Below are positions 50,206-59,734 of a stretch of DNA of 64,000 bases, piece by piece (within the stretch, counting starts at the first letter, position 1; the number at the start of each line of letters is the position of its first letter). Source of the DNA: Rhodanobacter sp. FDAARGOS 1247 (GTDB taxonomy: Bacteria; Pseudomonadota; Gammaproteobacteria; Xanthomonadales; Rhodanobacteraceae). The notes beneath the pieces were generated by a model. That model saw only the letters and a list, made by a program, of their open reading frames with translations. It was not told where the DNA came from and did not search any database. The position numbers and the translations under genes were made by a program. The DNA lies in assembly GCF_016889805.1 (NCBI RefSeq), contig NZ_CP069535.1, positions 372,001 through 436,000 of the forward strand, read 5' to 3'.

Positions 50206-53079
50206 GTGACAAAGAAACCACTCGCCCTGCTGATCGCCGGCGCACTCACCCTGGCTGGCGGCGTGCCGCTGGCATGGGCGGCTCCCGCGATTGCCGCGAC
50301 GACTGCCGCCGCCTCGCAGCAGATTCCCGAGCTGGCCTACAGCCGCTTCACCCTGCCCAACGGCCTCACCGTGGTGGTGCACGAAGACCACAAGGCGCCG
50401 GTGGTGGCGGTCAGTGTCTGGTATCACGTCGGTTCGTCGTATGAGCCGAAGGGCAAGACCGGTTTCGCGCACCTGTTCGAGCACCTGATGTTCCAGGGCT
50501 CGGAGAACCACAAGGACGAGTACTTCAAGCCGTTCGAGCTGGCCGGCTCCACCGACCAGAACGGCACCACCTGGCTCGATCGCACCAACTACTTCGAGAC
50601 GGTGCCGACCAGCGCGCTGGACATGGCGCTGTGGATGGAATCCGACCGCATGGGACACCTGCTGGGCGCGATCGGCCAGCCGCAGCTGGACGAGCAGCGC
50701 GGCGTGGTGCAGAACGAGAAGCGCCAGGGCGAGAACCAGCCGTACGGCCGCGCGGGCGAGCTGATCCAGGCCGAGGCGTTCCCGGCCAATCATCCCTACC
50801 ACCACGACACCATCGGTTCGATGGACGACTTGAACGCCGCCTCGCTGGGCGACGTCAAGCAGTGGTTCCGCGACTACTACGGCGCGGCGAACACGGTGGT
50901 GGTGCTGTCCGGCGACATCACGCCGGCGGTGGCGAAGGAAAAGATGCAGAAATACTTCGGCGACATCGCCGCCGGCCCGCAGGTGCCGCGTCCGCAGCCG
51001 TGGATCGCCCCCCGCGACAGCTCCACCCGGGGCACCATGACCGACAACGTGGCGCAGACCCGCATCTACCGCGAGTGGAACGTGCCCGGTCGCGGCAGCA
51101 ACGACGAGAACCTGCTGGAACTGGCCGCCGCCGTGCTCGGCGGCAGCAAGACCTCGCGGCTGTACCAGCGGCTGGTCTACCAGGACAAGCTGGCCGACGA
51201 CGTCTCGGTGGACGTCGAGCAGCACGTGCTGGCCAGCATGTTCAACCTGCAGGTCGACGTGAAGAAGGGTGTCGACCCGGCGAAGGTCGAGGCCGCGATT
51301 GCCGACGAGTGGCAGAAATTCCTGAACACCGGCCCCACCGCCGACGAACTGGCGCGGGTGAAGACCGAGACGCGTGCCTCCTTCGTGCGCGGCCTGGAAA
51401 AGGTCAACACGCAGGCTTCGATCCTCGCCCAGGGCCAGCTGTATCACGGCGACCCGGGGCAGTACCTGAAGGATTTCAACGCGTTCATGGCGGCGACCCC
51501 GGCCAGCGTCAAGGCGGTGGCCGACAAGTGGATCAGCAAGGGTGATTACACCTTGACCGTCGTGCCGGGCAAGGTCGACGCCACCGACATGGCCAAGATG
51601 GCCGGTCGTGCCGCGGCCACCGGCGCGCCGGCACCGGTGCTTTCGGCCAAGGGTGACTACAAGACGGTGGCCAGCGACGTCGACCGCAGCAAGGGCGTGC
51701 CCGAGGTCAGCAGCTTCCCCGACCTCAGCTTCCCGGAGCTGCAGCGCGGCAAGCTCGACAACGGCATCGAGGTGGTCTTGGCCGAACGCCACACGGTGCC
51801 GGCGGTGCAGTTGCAGCTGCTGTTCGACGCGGGCTTCGCCGCGGACCAGGGTCGCAAGCTGGGCACCTCCAGCTTCACCATGAACATGCTCGACGAAGGC
51901 ACCAAGACTTTGGACTCGGTGGAGATCGCCAAGCGCAAGCAGCGCCTGGGCGCGATCATCGCCAGCGGTTGCGGGCTGGATTACTGCAATGCTTCGCTGA
52001 ACGCGCTGGACGACCAGCTCAAGCCGTCGCTGGACCTGTTCGCCGACATCGTGCGCAACCCGGCCTTCCGTGACGGCGACACCAGTCGCCTGCGCGGCCA
52101 GTGGCTGGCGCGCATCGCCCAGGAAAAGAGCCAGCCCACCGGCATCGCCCTGCGCACCCTGCCGCCGTTGCTGTACGGCCAGGGCCACGCCTACGCGATC
52201 CCGTTCACCGGTTCGGGCACCGAGGCGTCGATCAAGTCGCTGACCGCGGCCGACATGCACAACTTCATGGACGACTACATCCGCCCGGACAACGTGAAGA
52301 TCCTGGTCGCCGGCGACACCACGCTGGACAAGATCATCCCGCAGTTGAACGCGGTGTTCGGCGACTGGAAGGCACCGGCGGGCAAGGTGCCGGTGAAGAA
52401 CATCGGCCAGGTCACGCCGCCGTCGCAGGCGCGCGTGTTCCTGGTCGATCGTCCCGGAGCGCAGCAGACGCTGATCCTCGCCGGCAGCCTGGCGCCTTCC
52501 ACCGAAGCGGCCAACAATCTGGAAATCCAGACCATGAACGGTGCCTTCGGCGGCACCTTCACCTCGCGCCTCAACATGAACCTGCGCGAGGACAAGCACT
52601 GGGCCTACGGTGCCTTCAGCTTCCTGCAGAACGCGGTGGGGCAGCGTCCGTTCATGCTGTACGCGCCGGTGCAGACCGACAAGACCGCGCCGTCGATCGC
52701 CGAAATGCTGAAGGAGGCCAACGGCGTGATCGGCGACAAGCCGCTGACCGACGCCGAGATCAGCAAGGTCAAGGTCGGCGACGTGCGCAGCATGCCGGGC
52801 GAGTACCAGACCACCTCGGCGGTGATGGGCGCGATGCAGGGCATCGCCCTGTACCACCGCCCGGATGACTACGTGCAGACCCTGAAGTCGCGCATCGAGG
52901 GGCAGACCGATGCCGCGGTGGAAGCGGCGGCGAAGCAGATCATCCATCCGGACCAGCTGACCTGGGTGATCGTCGGTGACCTGGCGAAGATCGAGTCGCC
53001 GATCCGCGCGCTCAAGCTCGGCCAGGTGCAGGTGCTCGATGCCGACGGCAAGCCGGTGGCGGCGAAGCCGGCCAAGTGA
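50206..53079 (+). CDS. Periplasmic M16-family zinc peptidase, two-domain
   Basis: 957 aa. Signal peptide ends about residue 25-31 (AWAAPAIA). The inverted zinc motif HLFEH is at 89-93 in TGFAHLFEHLMFQGS, with the third ligand Glu about 80 residues on in DEQRGVVQNEKRQG. A second, inactive M16 half follows (LDNGIEVVLAERHTVPAVQLQLLFDAGFAAD, lacking HxxEH), so one polypeptide holds both halves of the clamshell. Start is GTG with AGGAGGT, a textbook ribosome site. Likely a peptide scavenger or outer-membrane quality protease; the recC-recB locus lacks an M16 gene, so this is not ptrA. Confidence 0.93.
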   Translation: MTKKPLALLIAGALTLAGGVPLAWAAPAIAATTAAASQQIPELAYSRFTLPNGLTVVVHEDHKAPVVAVSVWYHVGSSYEPKGKTGFAHLFEHLMFQGSENHKDEYFKPFELAGSTDQNGTTWLDRTNYFETVPTSALDMALWMESDRMGHLLGAIGQPQLDEQRGVVQNEKRQGENQPYGRAGELIQAEAFPANHPYHHDTIGSMDDLNAASLGDVKQWFRDYYGAANTVVVLSGDITPAVAKEKMQKYFGDIAAGPQVPRPQPWIAPRDSSTRGTMTDNVAQTRIYREWNVPGRGSNDENLLELAAAVLGGSKTSRLYQRLVYQDKLADDVSVDVEQHVLASMFNLQVDVKKGVDPAKVEAAIADEWQKFLNTGPTADELARVKTETRASFVRGLEKVNTQASILAQGQLYHGDPGQYLKDFNAFMAATPASVKAVADKWISKGDYTLTVVPGKVDATDMAKMAGRAAATGAPAPVLSAKGDYKTVASDVDRSKGVPEVSSFPDLSFPELQRGKLDNGIEVVLAERHTVPAVQLQLLFDAGFAADQGRKLGTSSFTMNMLDEGTKTLDSVEIAKRKQRLGAIIASGCGLDYCNASLNALDDQLKPSLDLFADIVRNPAFRDGDTSRLRGQWLARIAQEKSQPTGIALRTLPPLLYGQGHAYAIPFTGSGTEASIKSLTAADMHNFMDDYIRPDNVKILVAGDTTLDKIIPQLNAVFGDWKAPAGKVPVKNIGQVTPPSQARVFLVDRPGAQQTLILAGSLAPSTEAANNLEIQTMNGAFGGTFTSRLNMNLREDKHWAYGAFSFLQNAVGQRPFMLYAPVQTDKTAPSIAEMLKEANGVIGDKPLTDAEISKVKVGDVRSMPGEYQTTSAVMGAMQGIALYHRPDDYVQTLKSRIEGQTDAAVEAAAKQIIHPDQLTWVIVGDLAKIESPIRALKLGQVQVLDADGKPVAAKPAK

Positions 53080-53161
53080 GCCCGCAGGCGGCGCCGGCAT
53101 GAACCGGCGCCGCATGTCGTGCGGCCGCCGCGGGACGCATCCGCTTCACCGCGTTACGATG

Positions 53162-53193
53162 GAGGCCGGGCCGCAAGGTCCGGCCTCTTTCCT
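53162..53193 (+). terminator. Hairpin with T-rich tail after the M16 gene
   Basis: GAGGCCGG (53162-53169) and CCGGCCTC (53180-53187) form a stem, extended inwards by CC/GG around the loop GCAA, and followed by TTTCCT. It fits an intrinsic terminator, but a TACGAT -10-like box precedes it at 53155-53160. It may therefore lie in the leader of the lipoprotein gene as an attenuator. Confidence 0.55.
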
Positions 53194-53221
53194 ATTCCAA
53201 GTCACTGTTGCGGAGCCCTCC

Positions 53222-53623
53222 ATGCGCAAGACCCTGCTGTTGCTCGTTCCCGTGTTGCTGCTGAGCGCCTGCAACTGGGGCATCACCATGGACCCGGCGG
53301 CGAAGAACGTGCGCACCGCCTGGAGCGGCGACGTCTCTGCCTGTCGCGACCTGGGCAAGGTCACCGTCTCGGTGATGGATCACGTCGGCCCGGTCGACCG
53401 CAACGACATCAAGGTGCGCGACGAACTGGAAGTGCTGGCCCGCAATGAGGCCGCCAAGATGAATGCCGACACGATCAAGCCGCTGGCCGAACCCGATGCG
53501 GGATCGCAGCCATGGGGCGCGTATCAGTGCGGCGCACGCGTGCCGACCGCCACCCCGGCATCAGGCCATGCCGCGCCGACCTCGGCACCCGGCAACGCGC
53601 AGACCTTCCCGATCCAGCACTGA
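53222..53623 (+). CDS. DUF4156-like lipoprotein
   Basis: 133 aa. Signal with lipobox LLSAC; mature part NWGITMDPAAKNVRTAW, CRDLGKVTVSVMD, then RDELEVLARNEAAKMNADTIKPL, the pattern of DUF4156 envelope lipoproteins ('C-LG' followed by 'L-N-AA---A'). The C-terminal 30 residues are low-complexity Pro/Ala/Ser. Function unknown. Convergent with the patatin gene. Confidence 0.82.
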   Translation: MRKTLLLLVPVLLLSACNWGITMDPAAKNVRTAWSGDVSACRDLGKVTVSVMDHVGPVDRNDIKVRDELEVLARNEAAKMNADTIKPLAEPDAGSQPWGAYQCGARVPTATPASGHAAPTSAPGNAQTFPIQH

Positions 53624-53676
53624 GACGCGGGGCCCGCGCCCGGCGCACGCGCCGCGATGAGCGTCACACCGGGTGC

Positions 53677-56600
53677 TCACGGCTTCGTCGCGCCGGGAAT
53701 CCACAGTTCGATCACGTTCGGTTCGCCGCGGATGGATAGCGGGAACGGCACGGCCTGGGGCGCGCGGGGCGAGGCGAACGGGCGGGTGGCGCCCATCCAT
53801 GCGCTGATCGCCGACGCGCATTGGGTGCCCGCGCCGCTGTAGAGCACGGTGGGTACATGCCACTGGAACGGCAGGGTGCGGCCGTGGCTGGCGGCGCTGG
53901 CGGTGACGTTCTCGATGCCGGGCGTGGCCACGCCCAGGTCGCGCAGCTGGGGCAACAGGGTTTCGGCAGAGGCGCGCTCGGCCTCGTCGTAGATCTGCGT
54001 GTAGACCACGAAGCGGCGCGAGATGCCCTGGGTGCAGGCGCGGCGTGCAGCGTCGGCCAGGGTGGCGGCGTTCGCCCGTGACGGGTGGGTGACCGTGGCG
54101 GTGGCGGGAGTGGGGCGTGCCGCCCGGACCGGTGGCGGTGCTGCCGTTTCGGACGGTGGCGGTGGCGGCGGTGGCGGCGGCGGGGGGACATCCCGCGCGG
54201 GTTCCGGTGCCGATGCCAGCGGGGGGCTTTCGGACGGCATGTCGTCAACGGTGATGGGTGTCGTGTCGGTGGTGGATGTCGGGGCTGCGGCGTTCGAGGA
54301 GGTGTTCGCGCCCGCCACCACGGGCGCATCGGGATCGAGCGCCACCACCGGTGGCCAGTCACGGTAGCCGACCATGGCGCGTTCCCAGCGGGTCAGCGAG
54401 GGTGCGCCGCCGAGGATGGTCAGGTCGTTGTTGCAGGCGAGCGCAAGCTGGCCCGGTGGCAGCTTTTCGCATTTCGCCTGCAGCGAATCGGCGAGGCCGT
54501 CCACCACCAGGCGGATCGAGTCCGGGTACGGCGGCGCCCCGGCCTGGGCGCGGAACAGCTGCACCGAGGCATCCATGCCGACATCGAAGGCGGCGTCGTC
54601 GCCGATCGCCTTGCCCAGGTCGCGGGCGGCCTCGGTGACCAGTTTCTGCTGCTCGATGCCCTGTTTCAGATGGGCGTCCCACGCCTGCCAGCCGGCCAGC
54701 GCCAGGCCGGCGATCGCGCTCAGCCCGAGCGAGGCGCCGACCGTGGCGGTGACCCGCTGGCGCAGCGACATCGCGCTCTTCTGCACGTCCGGGGCGAGCG
54801 GGCCGATGCTGGCGGCGACGCCGTCCAGGGCCAGCACGGGGATCGCATCGAGGGTGGCGCGATCGAGCGGCCGGCCCAGCAGTTCGCCTAGCTGGCAATA
54901 GCTTTCCCATTGCGCCTCGTCGAAGAACTGGTCTTCCGTGCCCTGCTGCGGGAAGCGCATGTCGCGGTTGGCGTAGCCGACGATGTCGAGCGGCGAATCC
55001 GCCGGCTGGCGCGGCTTCACCACCAGCAGGGCGCCGGTGTTGCCGCTGTGGTAGCGGATGCGCGCCAGCAGCAGGCTTTGCGTGCCCGGCCCCGGCATCA
55101 CGCTGTCCGGCGTGCCGAGCCGGGCCAGCAGCGCGGGCTCGACGGTGCCCGGCGCGAGGCTGGCCGGGTCGATGAATTCGATGATGGCGGCGTAGTCGAT
55201 GCGCGCCTTGCGGATCAGGTTCTCGACGTCGGCGAACAGGTAGTTCGGATCGGCGCCGCAATCGGCCAGCACGATCAGCTTCAGCTCGCGCTTGAGCAGG
55301 GCATAGACGCCGGTGTTGTCGAAATGCCCGCCGTCGGACAGGTACCACACCGGACCCTGCAGGCCGGGGAAGCGCGCCAGCATTTCCTGCAGGGCCGCCC
55401 GCGACTTGCCGAGCCACGACCATGACAGCGACGGCTTGCCGAGCCGGTTGCGCCACCAGTAGCCGAGCCGCAGGCCGCTGAGGAAGGTCAGCACGGCCAC
55501 CCCGGGGCGGGTCATCGAACCCATGCCGGAACCGGCGGCGGCACCGGAGATGGCGATCCATTCGGCCAGCGTGGTGCCTTGCAGCGGTTCGCTGGCGCCC
55601 GCGGGCAACGTTTGTGCGGGCCGGGTTCCGGTTTCCACGCCGAACGGACCGACGGTGAGGCAGATGCCCTTGCGATCGGCGTTGAACGCCTCGGTGCGAT
55701 CGTCGACGGTCTGGTTGATGCAACAGTTGATCAGGTGGATCGGGCCACCGTGCAGGTGCGGCGTGTAGTCGGGCAGGGCCACATCGTCGTGGTCGAGCAG
55801 TTCGGTCACCTTGACCACCGCCTGCGCGGTGGCGGAGTCCTTCGACAGCAGCGGCGAGATGGGGAAGCGCGTCGGGCCCGCGGCGGCCACCGGCTGGTTG
55901 CCCACCGCAATGTAGGTGCGCGCGATGCGCGAGCGATAGAACGCATGTAGCGACGAGCGGTTGATCGCCTGCAGGTTGCGTCCGGTCAGGCCCGCGTAGG
56001 CAAGACAGGGCACCACCACCGCCAGCCAGCGCAGCCAGGCCGCTTCGGCGGAGGTGGTGGTGCCCATGAAGAACAGCAGGTATTGCAGCGCGCTGAGCCA
56101 GAACAACAGCAGCAGGCCGAGCAGCAGCAGGCCGCACAGGTTGGCGATCAGGGCCAATGGCAAACGCGCCAGGCTGGGCTTGTCGTTGTGCGGCTGCAGC
56201 GCCGGCAGGGCGAACCGCGCCACCGCCACCAGCAGCGCGATCAGGCCCGCGCCGTTCAACGCCGGACCGTGCAGCGCGCCCGATTCCAGCAGCCAGGCAA
56301 GGAACCAGCCGAGCAGGTCGGCGACGCCGAGCAGCAGGAACAGCAGCAGGCACTTCAGCAGGAAGGTGAGGCTGATCGTGTAGTGCACCCGATCCTGGGC
56401 CGGATGGTTGCCGCGCAGCCGGGTCCACAGCCATGCCAGCGGGATCGCCAGCAGGATCACGCCGGCCACCTGCAGCAGGCCCGGGCCGTGGCTGCTGTCC
56501 AGCGGCTGGGCCAGCCACAGCAGATAGCCGCCGAGCGCGGCGGTGACCACGACGATGGTCAGGTCCCCCGCCAGCGAGCCGTCTTCCGGATCGCGCGCCC

Positions 56601-57195
56601 ACCAGTAGGCGAAGGCGCAGGCCGCCGACAACCAGCCCAGCGGAACCAGGCCCAGCCACCACAGGTTCAACGTCAGCCATGGCAGGTGTTGCGCGTAGAC
56701 CGGATAGCAGAGCAGATGCGGCAACACCACCGCCGATGCCAGCAGGGCCAGCAGCACGGCGATCTCGAACTGGGTGGCCACGAAGCCGCGCAGCTGCCCG
56801 GTGGCAGCCTGCAGCAGATCGCCCGCGCCGGCGGGCGTCAGGTAGCGACCGTTGCTGCGCAACCACCACAACAGCAGGGAGCGATCGTTGGCCAGGCCCT
56901 GCTCGACCTGTTGCGGCGTGGTGGCGGCATTGAACAGACGTCCAAACGCGGCGCCGATGTAGCCGCCACCGGAGACCGTCGACAGGTAGTCGAAACGGTG
57001 CAGCACGCCGTTGCGCGCCAGCGCCCGCAACAGGCCCAGGCAGAAGGTGGCGCTGCGCACGCCGCCACCGGACAGGGCCAGGCCGGCGTGTGGCGCCTGC
57101 GGCTCCACCCCGGCGCGGTCGCGCCGCGTGTCAAACAACTGCCTTTCCGTCGCCGGCTCGCCAGCCGAGGGCTGTGCTTCCCTGTTCTGATTCAT
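53677..57195 (-). CDS. Large membrane-embedded patatin-like phospholipase
   Basis: 1172 aa from the ATG at 57195 (GGGGGAG upstream). The patatin fold starts at residue 38 with the oxyanion motif ALSGGGVRSATF; the nucleophile is S75 in STVSGGGY; the Asp of the dyad is in YLSDGGHFDNTG. Between these halves about 10 hydrophobic helices are inserted (roughly 135-420), so the active site is built around a membrane domain. A further helix (TVGASLGLSAIAGLALAG) precedes a C-terminal cytoplasmic or periplasmic part with a run of 10 or more prolines and a final domain of about 110 aa ending NVIELWIPG. The role is unknown; membrane-lipid hydrolysis is inferred. Confidence 0.85.
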   Translation of the reverse strand: MNQNREAQPSAGEPATERQLFDTRRDRAGVEPQAPHAGLALSGGGVRSATFCLGLLRALARNGVLHRFDYLSTVSGGGYIGAAFGRLFNAATTPQQVEQGLANDRSLLLWWLRSNGRYLTPAGAGDLLQAATGQLRGFVATQFEIAVLLALLASAVVLPHLLCYPVYAQHLPWLTLNLWWLGLVPLGWLSAACAFAYWWARDPEDGSLAGDLTIVVVTAALGGYLLWLAQPLDSSHGPGLLQVAGVILLAIPLAWLWTRLRGNHPAQDRVHYTISLTFLLKCLLLFLLLGVADLLGWFLAWLLESGALHGPALNGAGLIALLVAVARFALPALQPHNDKPSLARLPLALIANLCGLLLLGLLLLFWLSALQYLLFFMGTTTSAEAAWLRWLAVVVPCLAYAGLTGRNLQAINRSSLHAFYRSRIARTYIAVGNQPVAAAGPTRFPISPLLSKDSATAQAVVKVTELLDHDDVALPDYTPHLHGGPIHLINCCINQTVDDRTEAFNADRKGICLTVGPFGVETGTRPAQTLPAGASEPLQGTTLAEWIAISGAAAGSGMGSMTRPGVAVLTFLSGLRLGYWWRNRLGKPSLSWSWLGKSRAALQEMLARFPGLQGPVWYLSDGGHFDNTGVYALLKRELKLIVLADCGADPNYLFADVENLIRKARIDYAAIIEFIDPASLAPGTVEPALLARLGTPDSVMPGPGTQSLLLARIRYHSGNTGALLVVKPRQPADSPLDIVGYANRDMRFPQQGTEDQFFDEAQWESYCQLGELLGRPLDRATLDAIPVLALDGVAASIGPLAPDVQKSAMSLRQRVTATVGASLGLSAIAGLALAGWQAWDAHLKQGIEQQKLVTEAARDLGKAIGDDAAFDVGMDASVQLFRAQAGAPPYPDSIRLVVDGLADSLQAKCEKLPPGQLALACNNDLTILGGAPSLTRWERAMVGYRDWPPVVALDPDAPVVAGANTSSNAAAPTSTTDTTPITVDDMPSESPPLASAPEPARDVPPPPPPPPPPPSETAAPPPVRAARPTPATATVTHPSRANAATLADAARRACTQGISRRFVVYTQIYDEAERASAETLLPQLRDLGVATPGIENVTASAASHGRTLPFQWHVPTVLYSGAGTQCASAISAWMGATRPFASPRAPQAVPFPLSIRGEPNVIELWIPGATKP

Positions 57196-57231
57196 GGCTT
57201 GTTCTCCCCCGGGCCTCGATGCCCCTGCCAT

Positions 57232-57270
57232 GCCGCGGGTGAGGTTATGCGCCCGCACGTCACCCGCGGC
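57232..57270. promoter_or_regulatory. Perfect 11-bp inverted repeat in the patatin/pssA spacer
   Basis: GCCGCGGGTGA (57232-57242) and TCACCCGCGGC (57260-57270) are perfect inverted arms with a 17-nt spacer. It lies 37 bp upstream of the patatin ATG within the 166-bp divergent spacer. It can be an operator or, if transcribed, a leader hairpin that controls patatin translation. Confidence 0.5.
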
Positions 57271-57361
57271 AAGTGCCGTCGGCGACGTGGAAGCCGCGCC
57301 GCGGTGTAGGCGCATCCGCCGCGGTTTGCGATGATGGGCGTTGTCGTCCATCGTTGTGGCC

Positions 57362-58762
57362 ATGAACAAGCTGATCTCCGCTCCCGGCCGCATCGCGCGG
57401 CGCATCCTGCCGTTTCCCCGCAGGCGCAAGCCGGGCGCCTCGACGCAGGCGATGCCGTTCTTCGCGGTGCCCGCCAGCGCGATCGCCACCCTGCCTGATC
57501 CGTCGGCATTCCGGCAGGCCTTGCTGCGGCTCATCGGCCAGGCCACCCGGCGCATCGTGATCGTGGCCCTGTACCTGCAGGACGACGATGCCGGCCGTGA
57601 AGTGCTCGATGCGCTGTACGCGGCGAAGGCGCGCGCGCCGGGCCTGCGGATAACCGTGTTCGTGGACTGGCATCGCGCCCAGCGCGGCCTGATCGGCAAG
57701 CAGAAAAGCGCGGGCAACGCGGGCATGTACCGCGAATACGCGGCGCGGCTGGGGCCGGGCGTGGAGATCTACGGCGTGCCGGTGCAGAACCGCGAACTGT
57801 TCGGCGTGCTGCACCTGAAAGGCTTCGTGATCGACGACGCGGTGCTGTACAGCGGCGCCAGCCTCAATGACGTCTATCTTGCGCGGCATGAGCGTTACCG
57901 GCTCGACCGCTATCACCTGCTGCAGCACGTGGGCCTGGCCGACGCGATGGCCGGTTTCGTGCAGAAGTATTTCATCGGCAGCGATGCGGTGCGGCGCCTG
58001 AACGTGGCGGACGTGCCCTCGACGAAGTCGCTGCAGCCGGCGATCCGCGAATTCCGCCAGGCATTGCAGCGGGCGAGCTACGACGTGCCGCAGGCCAGCC
58101 TGGCCGACGGCACGGTGGCGGTGACGCCGCTGCCGGGCTTTGGCCGCAGCGACAACACGCTGAACGAGGTGCTGCTGGAGTTGCTGCGCGGCACCCGCCA
58201 GCGGCTGATCGTGCTGACGCCGTACTTCAACCTGCCGCGGCCGGTGCGCGCGGTGCTGGGCCAGTTGCTGCGTCGTGGCTGCACGATCGACATCATGGTC
58301 GGCGACAAGACCGCCAACGATTTCTACATCCCGCCGGGCGAGCCGTTCAAGACCATCGGGCTGTTGCCCTACCTGTACGAAAACAACCTGCGCCGCTTCG
58401 CCCGCGCGCACCGCCGCCAGATCGACAGCGGCCAGCTCAACCTGCACCTGTGGCGTGACCGCGACAACAGCTATCACCTGAAGGGCCTGCTGATCGACGA
58501 CGACGTGGCCGTGCTGACCGGCAACAACCTCAATCCGCGGGCGTGGTCACTGGATCTGGAAAACGCACTGGTCCTGCGCGACCCGTCACGCCTGCTGCAG
58601 GCACAACACGAAGCGGAGTGGGCGGCCTTGCGCCGGCACGCCACGCGACTGGTCGACTACCAGGCGCTGGAGAGCCCGCGGCAGTATCCGCCCGAGGTGC
58701 GCAAGCTGCTGAAGCGGCTCGACCGCAGCCAGCTCGATCACCTGCTCAACCGGCTGATGTAG
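57362..58762 (+). CDS. pssA: CDP-diacylglycerol-serine O-phosphatidyltransferase PssA (PLD type)
   Basis: Makes phosphatidylserine, the precursor of phosphatidylethanolamine. 466 aa with two phospholipase-D HKD motifs: HLKGFVIDDAVLYSGASLND and HLKGLLIDDDVAVLTGNNLNPRAW, the arrangement of gammaproteobacterial PssA. LYLQDDDAGREVLDALY and LTPYFNLPRP are also typical. ATG at 57362; an upstream ATG would add seven residues. Divergent from the patatin gene, so a lipid-making and a lipid-cutting enzyme share one intergenic region. Confidence 0.92.
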   Translation: MNKLISAPGRIARRILPFPRRRKPGASTQAMPFFAVPASAIATLPDPSAFRQALLRLIGQATRRIVIVALYLQDDDAGREVLDALYAAKARAPGLRITVFVDWHRAQRGLIGKQKSAGNAGMYREYAARLGPGVEIYGVPVQNRELFGVLHLKGFVIDDAVLYSGASLNDVYLARHERYRLDRYHLLQHVGLADAMAGFVQKYFIGSDAVRRLNVADVPSTKSLQPAIREFRQALQRASYDVPQASLADGTVAVTPLPGFGRSDNTLNEVLLELLRGTRQRLIVLTPYFNLPRPVRAVLGQLLRRGCTIDIMVGDKTANDFYIPPGEPFKTIGLLPYLYENNLRRFARAHRRQIDSGQLNLHLWRDRDNSYHLKGLLIDDDVAVLTGNNLNPRAWSLDLENALVLRDPSRLLQAQHEAEWAALRRHATRLVDYQALESPRQYPPEVRKLLKRLDRSQLDHLLNRLM

Positions 58763-58770
58763 CAGCGCTG

Positions 58771-59373
58771 CTACGAATTCGCGGCCAGCCGGCTCAGCCG
58801 CATCTCCAGCCAGTTCGACACGTTCGGCCATTCCCCGGCGAGGATGCTGAAACACACGGTGTTGCGCAGGCTGCCGTCGACGCGACGCCGGTGGGCGCGC
58901 AGGACGCCCTCGCGCTGCGCACCGAGGCGCTCGATCGCGCGCTGCGAATCCTCGTTCAATTCGTCGGTGTGGAAGGCCACCGCCACACAGTCCAGGGCCT
59001 CGAACGCGTGCTCCAGCAGCAGCCGCTTGCAGGCGGTGTTGAGGTGGCTCTTCTGCCAGCGCTTGGCGTACCACGTATAGCCGATGGCGAGCCGCGGCAG
59101 CGCGGCGTCGATCTCGTAGTAGCGGGTGCTGCCGACGATCTCGCCGCTGCCGGACTCGCGGATCGCGAACGGCAGCATGTGGCCCTCGGCCTGGCCCTGC
59201 AGCGCCCTGGCCACGTAGTCACCCGTCTGCCCCGGCGCGGGGACGCTGGTGACCTGCAGGTTCCACAGTTCGCCGTCGGCGGCAGCCGCTTCCAGCGCCG
59301 GTACGTGGTCCGGGCTCAGCGGTTCCAGCACGACGTATTCGTCATGCAGACGGATCGGGGCGAACGGGGTCAT
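58771..59373 (-). CDS. GNAT-family N-acetyltransferase
   Basis: 200 aa from the ATG at 59373. The RimJ/RimL-like GNAT pattern is clear: [64 protein letters not shown] (acetyl-CoA loop region) and [25 protein letters not shown]. The substrate is unknown. A GTG 12 nt earlier is an alternative start. It follows the YdcH-like gene by about 20 nt and converges on pssA. Confidence 0.9.
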   Translation of the reverse strand: MTPFAPIRLHDEYVVLEPLSPDHVPALEAAAADGELWNLQVTSVPAPGQTGDYVARALQGQAEGHMLPFAIRESGSGEIVGSTRYYEIDAALPRLAIGYTWYAKRWQKSHLNTACKRLLLEHAFEALDCVAVAFHTDELNEDSQRAIERLGAQREGVLRAHRRRVDGSLRNTVCFSILAGEWPNVSNWLEMRLSRLAANS

Positions 59374-59392
59374 CGGGGATTCCACTGGGCGG

Positions 59393-59599
59393 TCAGGCGT
59401 CGAGGTCGGGGATCAGCTTGCTCTCGAGCCGGGCGATGTGGTCCTTCAGCAGCAGCTTGCGTTTCTTCAGCCGGGTCAGCTGCAACTCGTCGCGGCCGAT
59501 CGCCGAGGCGAGCTGGTCGATCGCGGCGTCGAGGTCGCGATGCTCCATCCGCAGCTCGGCGAGCAAGTGGACGATTTCTGCGTGATCCTGGACCTGCAT
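59393..59599 (-). CDS. YdcH/DUF465-family small coiled-coil protein
   Basis: 68 aa: [20 protein letters not shown], then [29 protein letters not shown]. This two-helix pattern with the LKKRKL core defines the YdcH/DUF465 family of unknown function. Its frame is open much further upstream opposite ttcA, but only this segment matches the family. Promoter for it and for ttcA should lie in 59600-59734. Confidence 0.85.
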   Translation of the reverse strand: MQVQDHAEIVHLLAELRMEHRDLDAAIDQLASAIGRDELQLTRLKKRKLLLKDHIARLESKLIPDLDA

Positions 59600-59678
59600 G
59601 ATGGTGATGAGGCTGGGCGGCGATTTCCCAAGTGTAACGCCGATTTGCCGCGCTGTTTCCCGCCTCGCCCATGGATGC

Positions 59679-59706
59679 GGCCCGGCGGCGGCCGGGCCGC
59701 TACAAT
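59679..59706 (+). promoter_or_regulatory. ttcA -10 element next to an 8-bp perfect palindrome
   Basis: GGCCCGGC-GGCG-GCCGGGCC (59679-59698) lies just before TACAAT (59701-59706), a good -10 box 28 nt upstream of the ttcA ATG. No -35 box is visible and the palindrome occupies its place, which suggests activator- or repressor-controlled initiation, or merely a GC-rich hairpin. Confidence 0.45.
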
Positions 59707-59734
59707 GGCAGGCTCCCGTTGCCGATCGCCCGAC

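Noticed and set aside
50206..53079. M16 peptidase considered as ptrA (protease III) of the recBCD locus
   Set aside because: It lies 33 kb from recD, is not between recC and recB, and reads as a generic two-domain periplasmic M16.
50140..53115. 991-codon frame antisense to the M16 peptidase
   Set aside because: Shadow frame; the + strand protein has a signal peptide, HxxEH motif and an AGGAGGT ribosome site.
57196..57726. N-terminal extension of the patatin frame by 177 codons
   Set aside because: Runs antisense through pssA; the patatin starts normally at the ATG at 57195 with a Shine-Dalgarno.
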